From NCBI GenBank assembly GCA_036384915.1, contig DASVLJ010000030.1, positions 1 to 64,000 of the forward strand: 64,000 bases of DNA, in the 5' to 3' direction. Shown piece by piece: positions 62,731 through 64,000 of this stretch; positions within the stretch are counted from its first letter, which is position 1, and the number at the start of each line of letters is the position of its first letter. Source of the stretch: PKWO01 sp036384915. Its GTDB lineage: Bacteria; Pseudomonadota; Gammaproteobacteria; Burkholderiales; Burkholderiaceae_D. Below the pieces are notes generated by a model, which searched no databases, was not told the DNA's origin, and saw only the letters and a list, made by a program, of their open reading frames with translations. A program made the position numbers and the translations under genes.

Positions 62731-63082
62731 GCGTGCGAAGCGCTTTCCTCAAAGGGCAAGTTCATTGATCAGCGGCAAAAAAACGGATTACAGAATTGCG
62801 GGCTTGATGCATCATTATCAAGTCGGGCAATGCATATTGCATCAAGGCGTTGCGCGGAACAAGAGGCATGCAAAATTTCCGACAGGATGGTTAATTACGT
62901 CGTGTCCGTCAATTTAACAAAAACAGCCCGCTTCGACGGGTCGCGTCCCTTTCGCATTCCCTCGACCAAGGACGGCGAAGGCGGTCTGGCGCGTGCCTGC
63001 GCCATGGAGGCGGCGTAAAATAAACGGCCATGAAGACTTGAAACTGCTTTTTGCCGCCCGGAGATGCGGCAACGGAGCCAGC
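62731..63082. other. Divergent intergenic region before the last gene
   Basis: A 352-bp region with no supported gene; short frames lack ribosome binding sites. A short GC hairpin (GCCCG/CGGGT near 62929-62944) is flanked on the left by A-rich sequence, so it could act as a leftward terminator, although no minus-strand gene would use it. Promoters for the hybrid kinase (leftward) and the cyclase (rightward) are expected here. Confidence 0.45.
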
Positions 63083-64000
63083 ATGAAAAACAAAAGCAAA
63101 GGCACCAGAGGCCGACCCACCAGCGACGCGGATCGGGAATTCGCCGTCAATCTGATGGAACACCTGGTGGTGCCGACTTTCGTCATCGACGCCGAATGCC
63201 GCGTCATGATCTGGAATCACGCCTGCGAGCGGCTGACCGGCCTGTCGGCGGCGGAGATGATAGGCAAGTCGGAGCACTGGCGCGGGTTCTATACCGCACA
63301 GCGTCCTTGCCTGGCCGATCTGATCGCCCAGTCGCGCACTGCGGAAGTCGACATCTATTATCCCGAGCACGGCTCCATCGAAGAGCCGCGGTACGGCCTT
63401 TATGCCGAAAACTGGTGCGTCATGCCGCATCATGGCTCGCGGCTGTACCTGGCCATCGATGCCGGCCCGATTTTCGACAAAAACGGCAAGCTGATTGCTG
63501 TTGTCGAAACGCTACGCGACATGACCTTGCAAAAACTGGCCCAGAGCGCCTTGCAGGATCTGGCAAACCACGATGGCCTGACCGGCATCGCCAACCGGCG
63601 CGCCTTCGACGAGACGCTCAAGCTGGAATGGCGCCGCGCCATGCGCGACAACCAGCCGCTCTCGCTGTTGATGATCGACGTCGACCATTTCAAGCATTAC
63701 AACGACAAGCATGGCCATCTGGCCGGCGACGAATGCCTGAAAAAAGTAGCCTCGATCATGGCGGAGGAAATGCAGCGCGCCAGCGACGTCGTGGCGCGCT
63801 ATGGCGGCGAGGAATTCGGTGTGATCCTGCCCAACAGCACGCTCGACGGCGCCGTCGTGGTGGCGGAAAAATTGCGCAATGCCGTGGAAAGGCAGGACAT
63901 TCCTTTCGCCAACTCGGAATACGGCCATGTCACCATCAGTGCAGGCGTGGCCAGCGTGACCCCCTCGCCTGCCGGCGACACCTGGCAATTGATCTCAACA
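63083..64000 (+). CDS. PAS-GGDEF diguanylate cyclase (cut by window end)
   Basis: The first 306 codons of a cytoplasmic cyclase; the frame is still open at 64000. GGAG lies about 7 bases before the ATG. A PAS domain (about 20-150; FVIDAECRVMIWNHACERLTG) is followed by a GGDEF domain from about 160 (DLANHDGLTGIANRRAF) with active site GGEEF at 241-245, preceded by the metal-binding IDVDHFKHYND. It should make cyclic-di-GMP. It is divergent from the hybrid kinase and may be functionally linked to it, which is an inference. Confidence 0.93.
   Translation, partial: MKNKSKGTRGRPTSDADREFAVNLMEHLVVPTFVIDAECRVMIWNHACERLTGLSAAEMIGKSEHWRGFYTAQRPCLADLIAQSRTAEVDIYYPEHGSIEEPRYGLYAENWCVMPHHGSRLYLAIDAGPIFDKNGKLIAVVETLRDMTLQKLAQSALQDLANHDGLTGIANRRAFDETLKLEWRRAMRDNQPLSLLMIDVDHFKHYNDKHGHLAGDECLKKVASIMAEEMQRASDVVARYGGEEFGVILPNSTLDGAVVVAEKLRNAVERQDIPFANSEYGHVTISAGVASVTPSPAGDTWQLIST

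Noticed and set aside
62929..62944. Hairpin as a leftward terminator
   Set aside because: The stem is short with a wobble pair, and no minus-strand gene ends before it.
1..64000. CRISPR arrays, insertion sequences, prophage, tRNA or rRNA genes
   Set aside because: I saw no regularly spaced repeats, transposase or integrase signatures, or tRNA/rRNA-like sequence when reading both strands.

Overview
This window is a GC-rich chromosomal segment from a betaproteobacterium, most likely order Burkholderiales and possibly family Oxalobacteraceae. That placement is an inference from gene content. Two tandem cyanophycin synthetases sit beside an ABC exporter and a DUF1854 gene. There is also a DUF1631 protein, a DUF3331 protein, a TssQ-type lipoprotein and a complete Kdp system. 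I see no rRNA, tRNA, CRISPR array, insertion sequence, prophage or replication origin, so this looks like ordinary chromosome rather than a mobile island.

Layout. 0.2-2.9 kb: a nucleotidyltransferase-fold protein diverges from a sedolisin peptidase. 3.1-11.9 kb: one nitrate assimilation unit (narK-nirB-nirD-nasA-nasT-nasS). It is preceded by an NtrC-type palindrome, a sigma-54 promoter, a two-hairpin ANTAR-type RNA leader and an intrinsic terminator; the RNA-binding regulator NasT and its nitrate-sensing partner NasS are the last two genes. 12.0-14.4 kb: a GH74 xyloglucanase-like lipoprotein. 14.9-22.3 kb: five co-oriented signalling genes (GGDEF/EAL, receiver, GAF/EAL/receiver, HPt, receiver-kinase) that look like a phosphorelay tied to cyclic-di-GMP. 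22.4-31.6 kb: the cyanophycin locus, with the paralogue cphA', cphA, a methyltransferase and a small zinc-ribbon protein on the minus strand, and the divergent ABC exporter plus DUF1854 gene on the plus strand. 31.6-35.2 kb: a MATE exporter and an AsmA-family protein.

35.4-43.5 kb: a small unknown gene, then the post-translational control module of a type VI secretion system (TagH, PppA, PpkA, TssQ) with no structural T6SS gene in view, then DUF3331 and DUF1631 genes. 43.6-47.1 kb: an OmpR/QseBC-like two-component pair followed by a periplasmic HtrA protease, which suggests envelope stress control. 47.1-50.3 kb: a MarR regulator divergent from a ClC exchanger, then Pal and HU genes. 50.4-58.6 kb: kdpFABCDE with a TTTACA-repeat KdpE-type operator and an extra 33-residue membrane ORF coupled to kdpF. 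58.7-64.0 kb: sodC with a DUF4399 gene, a large hybrid kinase, and a PAS-GGDEF cyclase cut by the window edge.

The most rewarding stretch is the nitrate leader (3123-3343). Every part of an NtrC/sigma-54 plus NasT/NasS antitermination switch can be read directly from the sequence. The truncated cyanophycin synthetase, the zinc-ribbon exporter beside it and the small ORF at the head of kdp are the next most interesting items.
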